From Phytoactinopolyspora endophytica (GTDB lineage Bacteria; Actinomycetota; Actinomycetes; Jiangellales; Jiangellaceae), in NCBI RefSeq assembly GCF_004138495.1, contig NZ_ML142853.1, positions 363,999-374,776 of the forward strand: DNA of 10,778 bases. Reading direction: 5' to 3'. The stretch's first letter is position 1; each line of letters begins with the position of its first letter. Shown here in pieces: positions 1 to 6,082 of the stretch. The notes under the pieces are model-generated. The model ran no database searches and was not told where the DNA came from. It worked only from the letters and a program-made list of their open reading frames with translations. Both the position numbers and the translations under genes were made by a program.

Positions 1-650
1 TGCCAGAGCATGAAGTTCGATGTACGTTGCTCACCCGACGACCGGACGAACAGGTCCACCTCGGGCAGGTCGGGGTTGTAGAGGTAGCGGGCCAGCGTCT
101 TCTCGTTGACCCGCTTCGGGTTGACCTTCCCGGCTGCGACGTCCGCTGCCAGCGATGCCGCGGCGTCACCCAGCTCAGCGCGGCCGCCGTAGTTCACGCA
201 GAACTGAAGCGTGATGACGTCGTTGTCCACGGTGCGGCGCTCAGCCTCGGCCAGCTCGTCGATGACGCTCTTCCACAGCCTGGGGCGCCGGCCGGCCCAG
301 CGGATGCGGACTCCCATCGCGTCCAGCTCGTCGCGGCGGCGGCGGATCACCGACCGGTTGAACCCCATGAGAAACCGGACCTCTTCCGGTGAGCGCCGCC
401 AGTTCTCAGTGGAGAACGCGTACGCCGAGAGACAGCCGATACCCATCTCGATGGCGCCGTGGATCACGTCCAGCAGCGACGACTCACCCGCCTCGTGACC
501 CTTGGTGCGGGGAAGCCCGCGGCTGTTCGCCCACCGGCCGTTGCCATCCATGATCAGCGCCACATGCTTCGGCACCAGATCGGCTGGGATCGGCGGCGGG
601 ACGACGCCGGATGGATGCGGAGGCGGCGTCGCGTACTCTGGTCGCCTCAC
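1..650 (-). CDS. uppS: Isoprenyl transferase (cis-prenyl/undecaprenyl- or decaprenyl-diphosphate synthase), 3' end cut by window edge
   Basis: It condenses isopentenyl diphosphate onto an allylic diphosphate to make the polyprenyl carrier lipid for peptidoglycan and other wall polymers, working at the inner face of the membrane. Reading the minus strand, residues 28-40 are [13 protein letters not shown], the family's substrate-binding P-loop with catalytic Asp at residue 35. Further on come FSTENW and [15 protein letters not shown], the conserved Arg/Gly/Glu/Ser region, where the window ends. About 216 codons are present of the usual 250-300, so only the C-terminus is missing. I chose the GTG at 650-648 because it overlaps the recO stop (649-647) as GTGA, which implies translational coupling; the next 27 residues are a proline-rich leader before the conserved core. 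recO-uppS order is common in actinobacteria. Whether the product is C50 or C55 cannot be read from the sequence. Confidence 0.95.
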   Translation of the reverse strand, partial: MRRPEYATPPPHPSGVVPPPIPADLVPKHVALIMDGNGRWANSRGLPRTKGHEAGESSLLDVIHGAIEMGIGCLSAYAFSTENWRRSPEEVRFLMGFNRSVIRRRRDELDAMGVRIRWAGRRPRLWKSVIDELAEAERRTVDNDVITLQFCVNYGGRAELGDAAASLAADVAAGKVNPKRVNEKTLARYLYNPDLPEVDLFVRSSGEQRTSNFMLW

Positions 651-1507
651 GCCTGCACCACCTGCCCGTCTCCGGCCGAGTTCTGCTCGCCGCTGTCCAT
701 GTCCCGTTCACCACCGGCTGTGTTCGGATCATCGCCGACCGGACCCGGCCCGTCGGCGATCACGTTCCGCTCTCTGTACACCCGCTCCACCAGCGGCAAC
801 GAGCGAAGCCCCCGTTCCAGGTGCCACTGTAGGAATGCCGCGGTGATGCCGCTCGCATCGCGGCGCGCCCACGACTCGCTGGCGTCGGCGATCCCCCAGT
901 CCCCGGTCAGCAGGGCACTCAGCAGAGAGACCGTGTCGGCCGACGGAGCGACCGTGCCTGCGGGCCGGCACGATGGGCACACCATCCCTCCGGCCTGGAC
1001 GGAGAAGAGCCGGTGCGGACCATCCGCGCTACAGCGGGCGCAATCGGTGAAGTTCGGCGCGAATCCGGCGATCGCCAGGCCACGCAGAAGGAAGGCATCG
1101 AGGATAAGACCGGCGTCGTGCTCACCGCCGGACAGAGCGCGCAGCGCCCCCACCAGCAGGTGATAATGCTGCAGCGCCGGCTCGCGCTCCTCAGCGCTGA
1201 GCCGCTCCGCGGTCTCGAGGATGGCCGACCCGGCCGTATAGCGCCCGTAATCCGCGCAGATCTTCGTACCGAACGGAGTCAGCGTCTCCACCTGGGTGAC
1301 CACATCCAGCGATCGCCCCGTGGCCAACTGGATGTCGATGTGCATGAACGGCTCCAGCCTGGCACCGAACCGGCTGGTGGTCCGTCGTACGCCCTTGGCA
1401 GCCGCTCGCACGCGACCGTTCTCCCGGGTGAGTAACGTGACGATACGGTCGGCCTCGCCCAGCTTCTGGGTGCGCAGCACGACCCCTTCGTCACGATAGA
1501 GACTCAC
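647..1507 (-). CDS. recO: DNA repair protein RecO
   Basis: RecO helps RecR load RecA onto SSB-coated single-stranded DNA and anneals strands in RecF-pathway gap repair. The 286-residue product begins [21 protein letters not shown] after the GTG, the standard RecO N-terminal OB-fold (about residues 1-80). The helical C-terminal half carries a four-cysteine zinc site: C156-A-R-C159 and C177-P-S-C180. Residues 210-225 ([16 protein letters not shown]) match the conserved end of the family; after that there is a roughly 40-residue low-complexity Gly/Asp/Gln tail longer than usual. The start is the GTG at 1507: the frame closes at an in-frame stop only six codons upstream (1525-1523) with no other start between. 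An AGGGGG sits only one base before the GTG, too close for a normal Shine-Dalgarno, so initiation may be leaderless or weak. Its stop overlaps the uppS start by GTGA. Confidence 0.96.
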   Translation of the reverse strand: MSLYRDEGVVLRTQKLGEADRIVTLLTRENGRVRAAAKGVRRTTSRFGARLEPFMHIDIQLATGRSLDVVTQVETLTPFGTKICADYGRYTAGSAILETAERLSAEEREPALQHYHLLVGALRALSGGEHDAGLILDAFLLRGLAIAGFAPNFTDCARCSADGPHRLFSVQAGGMVCPSCRPAGTVAPSADTVSLLSALLTGDWGIADASESWARRDASGITAAFLQWHLERGLRSLPLVERVYRERNVIADGPGPVGDDPNTAGGERDMDSGEQNSAGDGQVVQA

Positions 1508-1705
1508 GCCCCCTATTGTCCGTCACGACGCTGACATCCCCGGACTCCGGCTCGCCGACAAGCAACGAGCGTCTTCACCGACTCAGCCGGGCCACAGATC
1601 TCGCCCTGTCATAAACCGAGCCCGGTGCGCCTGATGCCAACCGTGACTTGGTGTCGCCTAGCTTCGGTTCTCCCTTCGTCGGCGGTGCGCGTCGTGCTTG
1701 CGGGT

Positions 1706-1715
1706 CCTCATGAGG
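1706..1715. repeat. 10-bp perfect palindrome over the stop of the HTH gene
   Basis: CCTCATGAGG is self-complementary and covers the TGA stop (1710-1708) of the minus-strand helix-turn-helix gene. With no loop and no T-tract it is not a terminator. Its core TCATGA also occurs in each arm of the inverted repeat upstream of the ERCC4 gene (7108-7127). It may be chance. Confidence 0.3.
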
Positions 1716-1980
1716 CGTCCAACAGCTTGCTGTATCTCTGCCGGGCGGCCTGGCGCGAGACACCAAGCGAACCGGCGATTCGGTTCCACGAGTGCCCACG
1801 GGCACGTGCCACCGTCACAGCTTCGACCAGCCGAGCCTCGTCGGCGCGGACCGCGTCGGCGGCCTCCGCTACCTCCCGCAGCTCCGATATGTCCTCGAAC
1901 TCGACGTCCTCGGGCAGGTGCTCGACAATCTGCTCGAACCGCTCGGCGGCCTTCTCGATCTCGTCGTCTGTGTGTCGCAT
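1708..1980 (-). CDS. Small helix-turn-helix protein, probable antitoxin/autorepressor
   Basis: This 90-residue acidic protein has a helical N-terminal half (residues 5-60, rich in Glu, Ala and Asp, with heptad-like spacing suited to dimerisation). A C-terminal helix-turn-helix follows at about 65-86, SWNRIAGSLGVSRQAARQRY, of the sigma-like type common in actinomycete small regulators. It lies directly behind the 75-residue toxin-like gene, with four bases between the stop of that gene and the first possible start here. Three in-frame starts are possible: GTG 1989, ATG 1986 and ATG 1980. I chose ATG 1980 because AAGGGG (1994-1989), which overlaps the upstream stop, is then eight bases away; the other two leave two bases or none. 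By analogy with BrnA and other antitoxins it likely binds the toxin-like protein and the inverted repeat at 2223-2242. That role is inference; the HTH itself is clear. Confidence 0.82.
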   Translation of the reverse strand: MRHTDDEIEKAAERFEQIVEHLPEDVEFEDISELREVAEAADAVRADEARLVEAVTVARARGHSWNRIAGSLGVSRQAARQRYSKLLDAS

Positions 1981-1988
1981 CGTCATCA

Positions 1989-1994
1989 CCCCTT
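1989..1994 (-). promoter_or_regulatory. Shine-Dalgarno AAGGGG deciding the start of the HTH gene
   Basis: On the minus strand the toxin-like gene's TGA (1996-1994) shares its A with AAGGGG, followed by TGATGACG and then ATG at 1980. Eight-base spacing favours the third in-frame start. Overlap with the upstream stop suggests coupled translation of the two genes. Confidence 0.55.
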
Positions 1995-2221
1995 CACAGG
2001 TTCCGCAAGAACTTCAGTCGTAGCGGCATGGCATGGACAATCACCGGATCCTCGCCGTCGGCATCAAGCACACCGATCTCCAGCATCCGGCCCGTCCCAT
2101 CCGGGCCGATTAACATGGTGAAGCCTTCGTCCATGCGGAGCCGACGAGTGGCGTTACGCCAGGCGTGAAGCATGTCGTCGTCCTCGACGCCGTGCTTCTT
2201 CGCTGGACTCCCGATCCGCAC
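1994..2221 (-). CDS. BrnT-like small protein, probable toxin of a type II toxin-antitoxin pair
   Basis: The product has 75 residues: an N-terminal helix (AKKHGVEDDDMLHAWRN, residues 7-23), then a strand pair around GFTMLIGPDGTGRMLEIGV (33-51), then a final strand and tail with HAMPLRLKFL (64-73). This helix-strand order, the early 'KHG..D.D..HA' signature and the basic C-terminal tail resemble BrnT/RelE-like ribonuclease toxins and related short actinomycete proteins. Length is close to, but below, BrnT (about 90). I see no certain catalytic set, so activity is inferred. The toxin-first gene order and the HTH protein four bases downstream match brnTA-type operons. The GTG at 2221 is used because no Shine-Dalgarno lies before it and a -10 (2233-2228) sits six bases upstream, giving a leaderless mRNA that starts at the GTG. 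The alternative is a non-toxic regulatory partner. Confidence 0.75.
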   Translation of the reverse strand: MRIGSPAKKHGVEDDDMLHAWRNATRRLRMDEGFTMLIGPDGTGRMLEIGVLDADGEDPVIVHAMPLRLKFLRNL

Positions 2222-2222
2222 A

Positions 2223-2242
2223 TAGACAATCTATATTGTCTA
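2223..2242. promoter_or_regulatory. Perfect 8-4-8 inverted repeat, probable operator of the toxin-antitoxin-like operon
   Basis: Arms TAGACAAT (2223-2230) and ATTGTCTA (2235-2242) are exact reverse complements around CTAT. The repeat covers the -10 and reaches within one base of the GTG start at 2221, so a bound repressor would block transcription. A third near-copy, GTTGTCTA (2263-2270, 7 of 8 matching the right arm), lies upstream of the -35 and could be an extra site. The HTH product of the operon's second gene is the natural ligand. Confidence 0.75.
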
Positions 2243-2257
2243 CATTGGAGGTGTCAA
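2228..2257 (-). promoter_or_regulatory. Promoter of the toxin-antitoxin-like operon, leaderless
   Basis: On the minus strand a consensus -35 TTGACA (2257-2252) is followed, 18 bases on, by TAGATT (2233-2228), a TAnnnT -10. Six bases later comes the GTG at 2221, where the transcript would begin. A 16-base spacing gives TATAGA as an alternative -10. The region is conspicuously AT-rich against its surroundings. Confidence 0.6.
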
Positions 2258-2578
2258 GAACTGTTGTCTACCCCGCCATCGGCTGAGCTCCCCCGATTTG
2301 CCGAACGCTGCCCCGCACCCGCTGCCAGCTCGGAGCACGTCTCCAGATACGAACGCGACGAACGCAAGCTCGGTATCTTCGACCTGATCGAGATCTGCCG
2401 ACCGTAGGGCTCGGGTTCACCCCCGTACTCGACCGCACCACGACCCACAAATGTGGCGAGACTCTTAAGTAGGACGTCCACAAGCCCTCAAAGTGTGCCT
2501 CGCTCATGGCCCACCGGCGACAGATGGACGACGTCATGTTGCATGCTCGACGCCGCGCCATCGGTCGTGATCAACCCA
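2243..2578. other. 336-base stretch with no intact gene
   Basis: This stretch holds the upstream part of the toxin-antitoxin-like promoter (to 2257), the extra half-site at 2263-2270, and the probable XRE remnant (2333-2472). From 2473 to 2578 I see no gene, hairpin with a T-tract, or repeat that I can support. It lies immediately downstream of the minus-strand membrane-protein gene, so any terminator for that gene would be here; none is obvious. Confidence 0.5.
2333..2472 (+). pseudogene. Frameshifted tail of an XRE-type helix-turn-helix regulator
   Basis: In the frame of 2333, the plus strand reads EHVSRYERDERKLGIFDLIEICR, which closely resembles the recognition helix and following helix of XRE/Cro-CI proteins (typical pattern: (F/H)VS(R/K)YE.GERRLD..E...ICRALG). 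That frame stops at 2405-2407. A shift to the next frame at about 2401 continues TVGLGFTPVLDRTTTHK, as expected for the 'ALGL.P..LL' end of the domain, and stops at 2470-2472. No convincing start or first HTH helices are visible upstream of 2333, so both 5' loss and a frameshift are implied. It is divergent from the toxin-antitoxin-like operon. The identification rests on a short match, so chance resemblance remains possible. Confidence 0.45.
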
Positions 2579-3325
2579 TCATTCTCCCAAGCCGCCGATG
2601 TATACGGCGGCGTCGTAGTCCCAGCCCGGTGTTACCTCAAGGACTAGGTCGGTAGGGTCCTCGACTCCATAGGCCAGCTCGAAGCTCACCTCCCGGTCCG
2701 GCAAGACTGAGGTACTCGGTGCACCTTCCATTCCCTCGTCGTAGATCGAGCTACCCTCCGACGTACCAGACTGCATCGTCGAGTAAAACTCCGACGGGTC
2801 GTAGGGTTCGTCGGAGTTGTTGATGATGGTGACTGTGAAGGCCACGGCTAGATCGAAATCTTCGCCACCAGCTGAGTACTCGGATGCTTCAAAGGCCCGT
2901 AGGCTGTCGACATTGACTGTGACACCGTCATCCCATGCGAACCCGCCGGCCGCGCCGTCGAAGGCGCCATAGTCATCTGATTCAGCCTCGTCAGACTCGG
3001 CTATCTCGTCCAGCGGCCCAGACTCGGGTTCGTCTTCATCAGCTTCGTCTTCATCGGCTTCGTCATCCAGACCGGCAGCCAGCTCGTCCAGCTCATCTTC
3101 GCGCACATCGAGCTCCGCTTCCCGCTCGTCCAGAACAGCCTCACGGTCAGCATCTGCGATCGGAACGTCACGGTCATCAGCTGTGGCATCGTCGGTCTCG
3201 TTTGACCCGGCAACGTAGCCGACGATAGTGAAAAGAATCGCCGTGAAAACAATACCGAGGATCCACGGCCATCTGTGGCGCTTCTTCTCGGCAGGTGGCT
3301 GCGGCACGGGTCGTGTCTCGGTCAT
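2579..3325 (-). CDS. Single-pass membrane protein with acidic linker and DUF4352-like extracellular domain
   Basis: The product has 248 residues. A short cytoplasmic Pro/Lys/Arg leader (1-19) precedes one membrane helix, WPWILGIVFTAILFTIVGYV (19-38). Next is a very acidic segment (41-125); within it, residues 58-90 (DREAVLDEREAELDVREDEL...) have coiled-coil-like heptads. The C-terminal part, from about 128, has alternating strands (VTVNVDSLRAF; DLAVAFTVTIINNSDEPYDPSEF; VSFELAYGV; DLVLEVTPGW) like the DUF4352/telokin-like Ig fold of actinobacterial surface proteins. The positive-inside leader suggests the C-terminus is outside the cell. The ATG at 3325 has GAGGGGG six bases or fewer before it. 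It is not in an obvious operon, and its role is unknown. Confidence 0.88.
   Translation of the reverse strand: MTETRPVPQPPAEKKRHRWPWILGIVFTAILFTIVGYVAGSNETDDATADDRDVPIADADREAVLDEREAELDVREDELDELAAGLDDEADEDEADEDEPESGPLDEIAESDEAESDDYGAFDGAAGGFAWDDGVTVNVDSLRAFEASEYSAGGEDFDLAVAFTVTIINNSDEPYDPSEFYSTMQSGTSEGSSIYDEGMEGAPSTSVLPDREVSFELAYGVEDPTDLVLEVTPGWDYDAAVYIGGLGE
3029..3067 (+). repeat. 15-bp tandem repeat, about 2.6 copies, inside the acidic linker
   Basis: The units TTCGTCTTCATCAGC (3029-3043) and TTCGTCTTCATCGGC (3044-3058) are followed by a partial third copy. On the minus strand each unit encodes an acidic D/E/A pentapeptide, so copy change would lengthen or shorten the linker without breaking frame. 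Confidence 0.7.
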
Positions 3326-3523
3326 GTGTCCCCCTCAGAACAGTGGCGCAACCTTACGCTCGACGTCGGACAGGCAGGTAGGGACTTTTGTCACGCGTCG
3401 GCCAGGATCGAGATGCGTGTTCCGTGGTAACGCCTGGTTCAACGCCCAGGGCTCGAATTCCGGTAACCGATACCGTGGCTGGGGCAGTCGTTCGACGTCG
3501 GGCGGTTGCGTTAGCGTGAATGC
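3326..3523. other. Divergent intergenic region between the membrane-protein gene and the GrpB gene
   Basis: These 198 bases separate two divergent genes and must hold both promoters. TAAGGT on the minus strand (3356-3351) is a possible -10 for the membrane-protein gene, about 25 bases before its ATG. The plus-strand -10 is listed separately. The octamer CGACGTCG, a palindrome, occurs at both ends (3361 and 3494). A short hairpin CCTGG/CCAGG lies near 3429-3446. Confidence 0.4.
3512..3517 (+). promoter_or_regulatory. Candidate -10 for leaderless transcription of the GrpB gene
   Basis: TAGCGT fits the actinobacterial TAnnnT -10 and is followed by six bases and then the GTG at 3524, the same geometry as at the toxin-antitoxin-like operon. 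There is no clear -35 and no Shine-Dalgarno before the GTG. Confidence 0.4.
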
Positions 3524-4093
3524 GTGAGCAGTGCCGATCCGCCGTGGGCGCATGAGAAGGCAGAGACCCATGCGCCTGATCCTCAATGGGCCAGCAAGGC
3601 GAGGACCGAGCGTGCCCGGCTGATGGAACTGCTGGCGCCGTGGCTGGACGACGGTGTCGAACACGTTGGGTCGACCGCGGTTCCCGGCCTTGCCGCCAAG
3701 CCGATCATCGACCTCATGGCGTCAGTGAACGATCCTGATGTCGTGGTCGAGCAGGCGTCGCAGCGGCTCGCCGCAGATGGCTGGTGTTATGTGCCGCCGG
3801 AGTTGGATGGTCGGCCGTGGCGGCGCTTCTTCGTCAAGCCGGATGCATCCGGGCAGCGCCGGATGGCGCACCTACACGTGATCCCGTCCGGGCATGTGCG
3901 TTGGGCGGAGCAGCTCGCTTTCCGGGACATACTGAGGCGTGACGACCAGCTGGCGAGACGGTACGCGGAGTTGAAACGGCGGCTGACGGACCAGCACGGA
4001 CACGACCGCGAGGCCTACACCGAGGCCAAAGCAACATTCATCGCAGAAGCTCTCCAGCATGGGGCTGAGCTAGACACGCGGCCACCTGACTAA
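3524..4093 (+). CDS. GrpB family protein (UPF0157, nucleotidyltransferase-fold superfamily)
   Basis: The 189-residue product carries the family hallmark EHVGSTAVPGLAAKPIIDLM (46-65), matching the Gly-Ser and downstream Asp positions of nucleotidyltransferase-fold proteins. Further marks are HLHV (117-120) and the C-terminal AYTEAKATFIAEAL (164-177). Known members are about 170-190 residues, so this is full length. Biochemical function is not established for the family; some members are fused to CoaE, which hints at cofactor or nucleotide metabolism. The GTG at 3524 is the chosen start because a -10 lies six bases upstream; a second GTG at 3531 is out of frame. It stands alone, facing dacB, with a hairpin between them. 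Confidence 0.9.
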   Translation: MSSADPPWAHEKAETHAPDPQWASKARTERARLMELLAPWLDDGVEHVGSTAVPGLAAKPIIDLMASVNDPDVVVEQASQRLAADGWCYVPPELDGRPWRRFFVKPDASGQRRMAHLHVIPSGHVRWAEQLAFRDILRRDDQLARRYAELKRRLTDQHGHDREAYTEAKATFIAEALQHGAELDTRPPD

Positions 4094-4101
4094 GGGACAC
4101 A

Positions 4102-4149
4102 TGACCGTCGGCGGTTGGCCATCGTGGCAGGGTCAACCGTCGACGGTCA
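4102..4149. terminator. Strong hairpin between convergent genes, probable bidirectional terminator
   Basis: Left arm TGACCGTCGGCGGTTG (4102-4117) pairs with right arm CAACCGTCGACGGTCA (4134-4149) over 16 positions, all but one Watson-Crick (one G-U, or A-C on the other strand). The loop contains a smaller hairpin, GCCA-TCG-TGGC (4118-4128). It begins 9 bases past the GrpB stop and ends 15 bases before the dacB stop. There is no T-tract, as is usual for actinobacterial terminators. Confidence 0.75.
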
Positions 4150-4163
4150 CGGCACACGAACGG

Positions 4164-5756
4164 TCAGCAGGCCTTCGTCCAGGAGCATTCGAGGTCGCCC
4201 GGCTGCTCGACCGAGGGCTCTGGCACGGCATTCCGGGTGCTGACTGACACATCGCCGTCGGCGGTGTGCTCGGCGAGCCGGATGGCGATCGCGTCCTCGA
4301 TATCGCTGGGCTTGGAACTGAGGTAGTTGTTCAGCAGGATCGAGTAGACCAGCTCGTCACCGTCGGTGGTGGTCACGTAGCCGGACAGGCCGGTGGCCCC
4401 GGTCAAGGTCCCAGTCTTGCCGCGCACATTGCCCTCGGCCGCCGTGCCGTCCATTCGGAATCGCAACGTGCCGCCGACGAATCGCTCCTCCACCCCGGCG
4501 ACCGGCAATGACTCGTACCACGCGTCATACCACGGCTCATCCTGGACCGCGAGCAGGAGCTCGATGATTTCGTTCGCCGGGATCCAGTTGCGTCGGGACA
4601 GGCCGGACCCGTCCACGGACCCGATCGTGCCGGTGTCGACGTCCCAGGCCTGCAGCGCGTCTTCCATGACGCCGAGCCCCGCCGTCCAGGTGCCCGCGCC
4701 CGCGGCTTCCTGCCCCATCGCCTTGATCAGCACCTCGGCGTGGCCGTTATTACTGAGCTTCATGAACGGGATCAGCAGCTCGCTCAGCGGCATCGACTCG
4801 TGGGACGCGAGCACCCGGGCGTCGTCGGGCGTCGACGCGAACTCCACGCCGTCCCGCACCTGCACTCCGCGGTCCTCCAGCGCGTCCAGGAACACGTCCG
4901 CAACCAGGCCGGTGGGCTCCCACACCGCGCGCCATACCGAGGTCGCCGCAGAGTCGGTGGCGATGGTGCCGGAGACGCTGATCTCGGCTTCACCATGGCC
5001 TCGCTCGATCGAGATGTTCCGGCCGCTGCCCGCCTCCGTCGTGGTGGCGTCGTTGTTGATCTCCACGTAGTCGTTCTCCGGGATCACGGTGACCTCGGCG
5101 TCGTCGCCCGCCCGGTTGCCGGGTTCAACCCGGACGATGACCGTCCCCGCGTCGTAGTCGGTGTCCGGGGCGACGCTCAACGCCGAGATCTGCGCCGAGT
5201 AGTAGTACTGTTCGTCGTCCCAGTTCCAGCCAAGCCCGAGCCGCCGATCGTCGAACCAGGTGTCGTCGGCGACGACGGCGCCGTGCACGCGCTGGATGCC
5301 CGCGTCGGCGATCTCGTCCGCCAGGGCCACATAGTCCTCGGCCAGCATGGTGGGGTCACCGGTGCCGCGCAAGTACAGGTCACCGGCGAGGACTCGACCG
5401 GCCTGCCGCGCGTCGCTTTCGACCGTGGTCTCGAAGATGTAGTCGGAGCCGAGGACCTCCATCGCGGCAGCGGAGGTCAGCAGCTTCTGATTCGACGCCG
5501 GCATCAGCCGGTCAGCGCCATTGCGGTCATAGAGGACCTCGCCGGTCTCCGCGTCGGCGACGACGACGGACGCCTGACTGCCGTCCATCCGAGGGTCGGC
5601 GAGGATGTCGTCGATATCGGTGGCCATCTCTTTGACGGCCGGATCCAGCTCGTTCTGGCTTTCCGCCGACGGCAGTGCCGACGGGATGACGTTGACAGCG
5701 GCCACCATGCCGCCGACGGCGAGGGTAGCGATGACGTTCCGGGACCGACCACGCAT
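4164..5756 (-). CDS. dacB: D-alanyl-D-alanine carboxypeptidase/endopeptidase, PBP4 (DacB) family, secreted
   Basis: This class C penicillin-binding protein removes the terminal D-Ala of peptidoglycan stem peptides and may cut cross-links outside the membrane. The 530-residue form has a signal region (2-30: basic start, hydrophobic ATLAVGGMVAAVNVI, then small residues). All three active-site motifs are present: S88-N-Q-K91 (nucleophile and base), S335-N-N337, and K447-T-G449. DGSGLSR (382-388), another mark of the PBP4 family, is also there. The roughly 240-residue insert between the first two motifs fits the extra domains of DacB. I chose the ATG at 5756 over the longer frame opening at 5840 because AAGGAG (5767-5762) lies five bases upstream and the signal peptide then starts the protein. 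The C-terminus has two cysteines, C523 and C530, which could form a disulfide outside the cell. Confidence 0.94.
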   Translation of the reverse strand: MRGRSRNVIATLAVGGMVAAVNVIPSALPSAESQNELDPAVKEMATDIDDILADPRMDGSQASVVVADAETGEVLYDRNGADRLMPASNQKLLTSAAAMEVLGSDYIFETTVESDARQAGRVLAGDLYLRGTGDPTMLAEDYVALADEIADAGIQRVHGAVVADDTWFDDRRLGLGWNWDDEQYYYSAQISALSVAPDTDYDAGTVIVRVEPGNRAGDDAEVTVIPENDYVEINNDATTTEAGSGRNISIERGHGEAEISVSGTIATDSAATSVWRAVWEPTGLVADVFLDALEDRGVQVRDGVEFASTPDDARVLASHESMPLSELLIPFMKLSNNGHAEVLIKAMGQEAAGAGTWTAGLGVMEDALQAWDVDTGTIGSVDGSGLSRRNWIPANEIIELLLAVQDEPWYDAWYESLPVAGVEERFVGGTLRFRMDGTAAEGNVRGKTGTLTGATGLSGYVTTTDGDELVYSILLNNYLSSKPSDIEDAIAIRLAEHTADGDVSVSTRNAVPEPSVEQPGDLECSWTKAC

Positions 5757-5761
5757 CCGGA

Positions 5762-5767
5762 CTCCTT
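5762..5767 (-). promoter_or_regulatory. Shine-Dalgarno AAGGAG setting the dacB start
   Basis: AAGGAG on the minus strand is five bases from the ATG at 5756-5754. It rules against the longer frame from 5840, whose first 28 residues are non-hydrophobic and unlike a signal peptide. Confidence 0.8.
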
Positions 5768-5846
5768 CTCGGGGAAGATCACAGCGAGGTCTAGACCATC
5801 GTGGAATTCTTTGCGCTGTGTCAAGACATATCCGGAACAATTCTCG

Positions 5847-6008
5847 CTACTCGGGCAGACCTCCACGAATCATCTCCATGTGGCCCGGCCGGGTGTCCAC
5901 GTCATCGATTACCACCACGAAGACTTCGAACAGGTCATCTGCAGACTCGAACCCGGCGGAGTCCAAGCCGTCTTCGACCATCTCGGCGATCGCACACGAC
6001 GGGCACAT
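5847..6008 (-). CDS. Small acidic CxxC protein, 53 residues
   Basis: The product begins MCPSCAIAEMVEDGLDSAGF and contains a hydrophobic, strand-like FEVFVVVIDDVD around residues 29-40. I recognise no family. Evidence for coding: GGGGGAGG (6021-6014) stands five bases before the ATG, an excellent Shine-Dalgarno; most third positions are G or C; and it fits between the ERCC4-type gene (ends 6083) and dacB (begins 5756) on the same strand. A GTG at 6029 would add seven residues but has a poorer ribosome site. The N-terminal C2-P-S-C5 pair could bind a metal or act in redox chemistry. If unreal, it would be a leader region of dacB. Confidence 0.55.
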   Translation of the reverse strand: MCPSCAIAEMVEDGLDSAGFESADDLFEVFVVVIDDVDTRPGHMEMIRGGLPE

Positions 6009-6082
6009 CGACGCCTCCCCCGGCGCCACCTTCCCGCTGGGCGAAGTAACGACGCCTTCGGCGCGTGTTTATGTTCGCTCGC

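Noticed and set aside
1587..1625. CCGGGC/GCCCGG inverted repeat between recO and the HTH gene as a terminator
   Set aside because: Only six pairs around a 27-base loop; too weak to call a terminator.
3429..3480. Possible tRNA T-arm (GGTTCAACG, GGCTCGAATTCC)
   Set aside because: No acceptor stem, anticodon arm or CCA-side pairing could be drawn around either stretch.
6053..6063. CGCC-TTC-GGCG hairpin after the ERCC4-type gene
   Set aside because: Four pairs with a mismatch directly outside; not strong enough to support termination, and the downstream genes may share the transcript.
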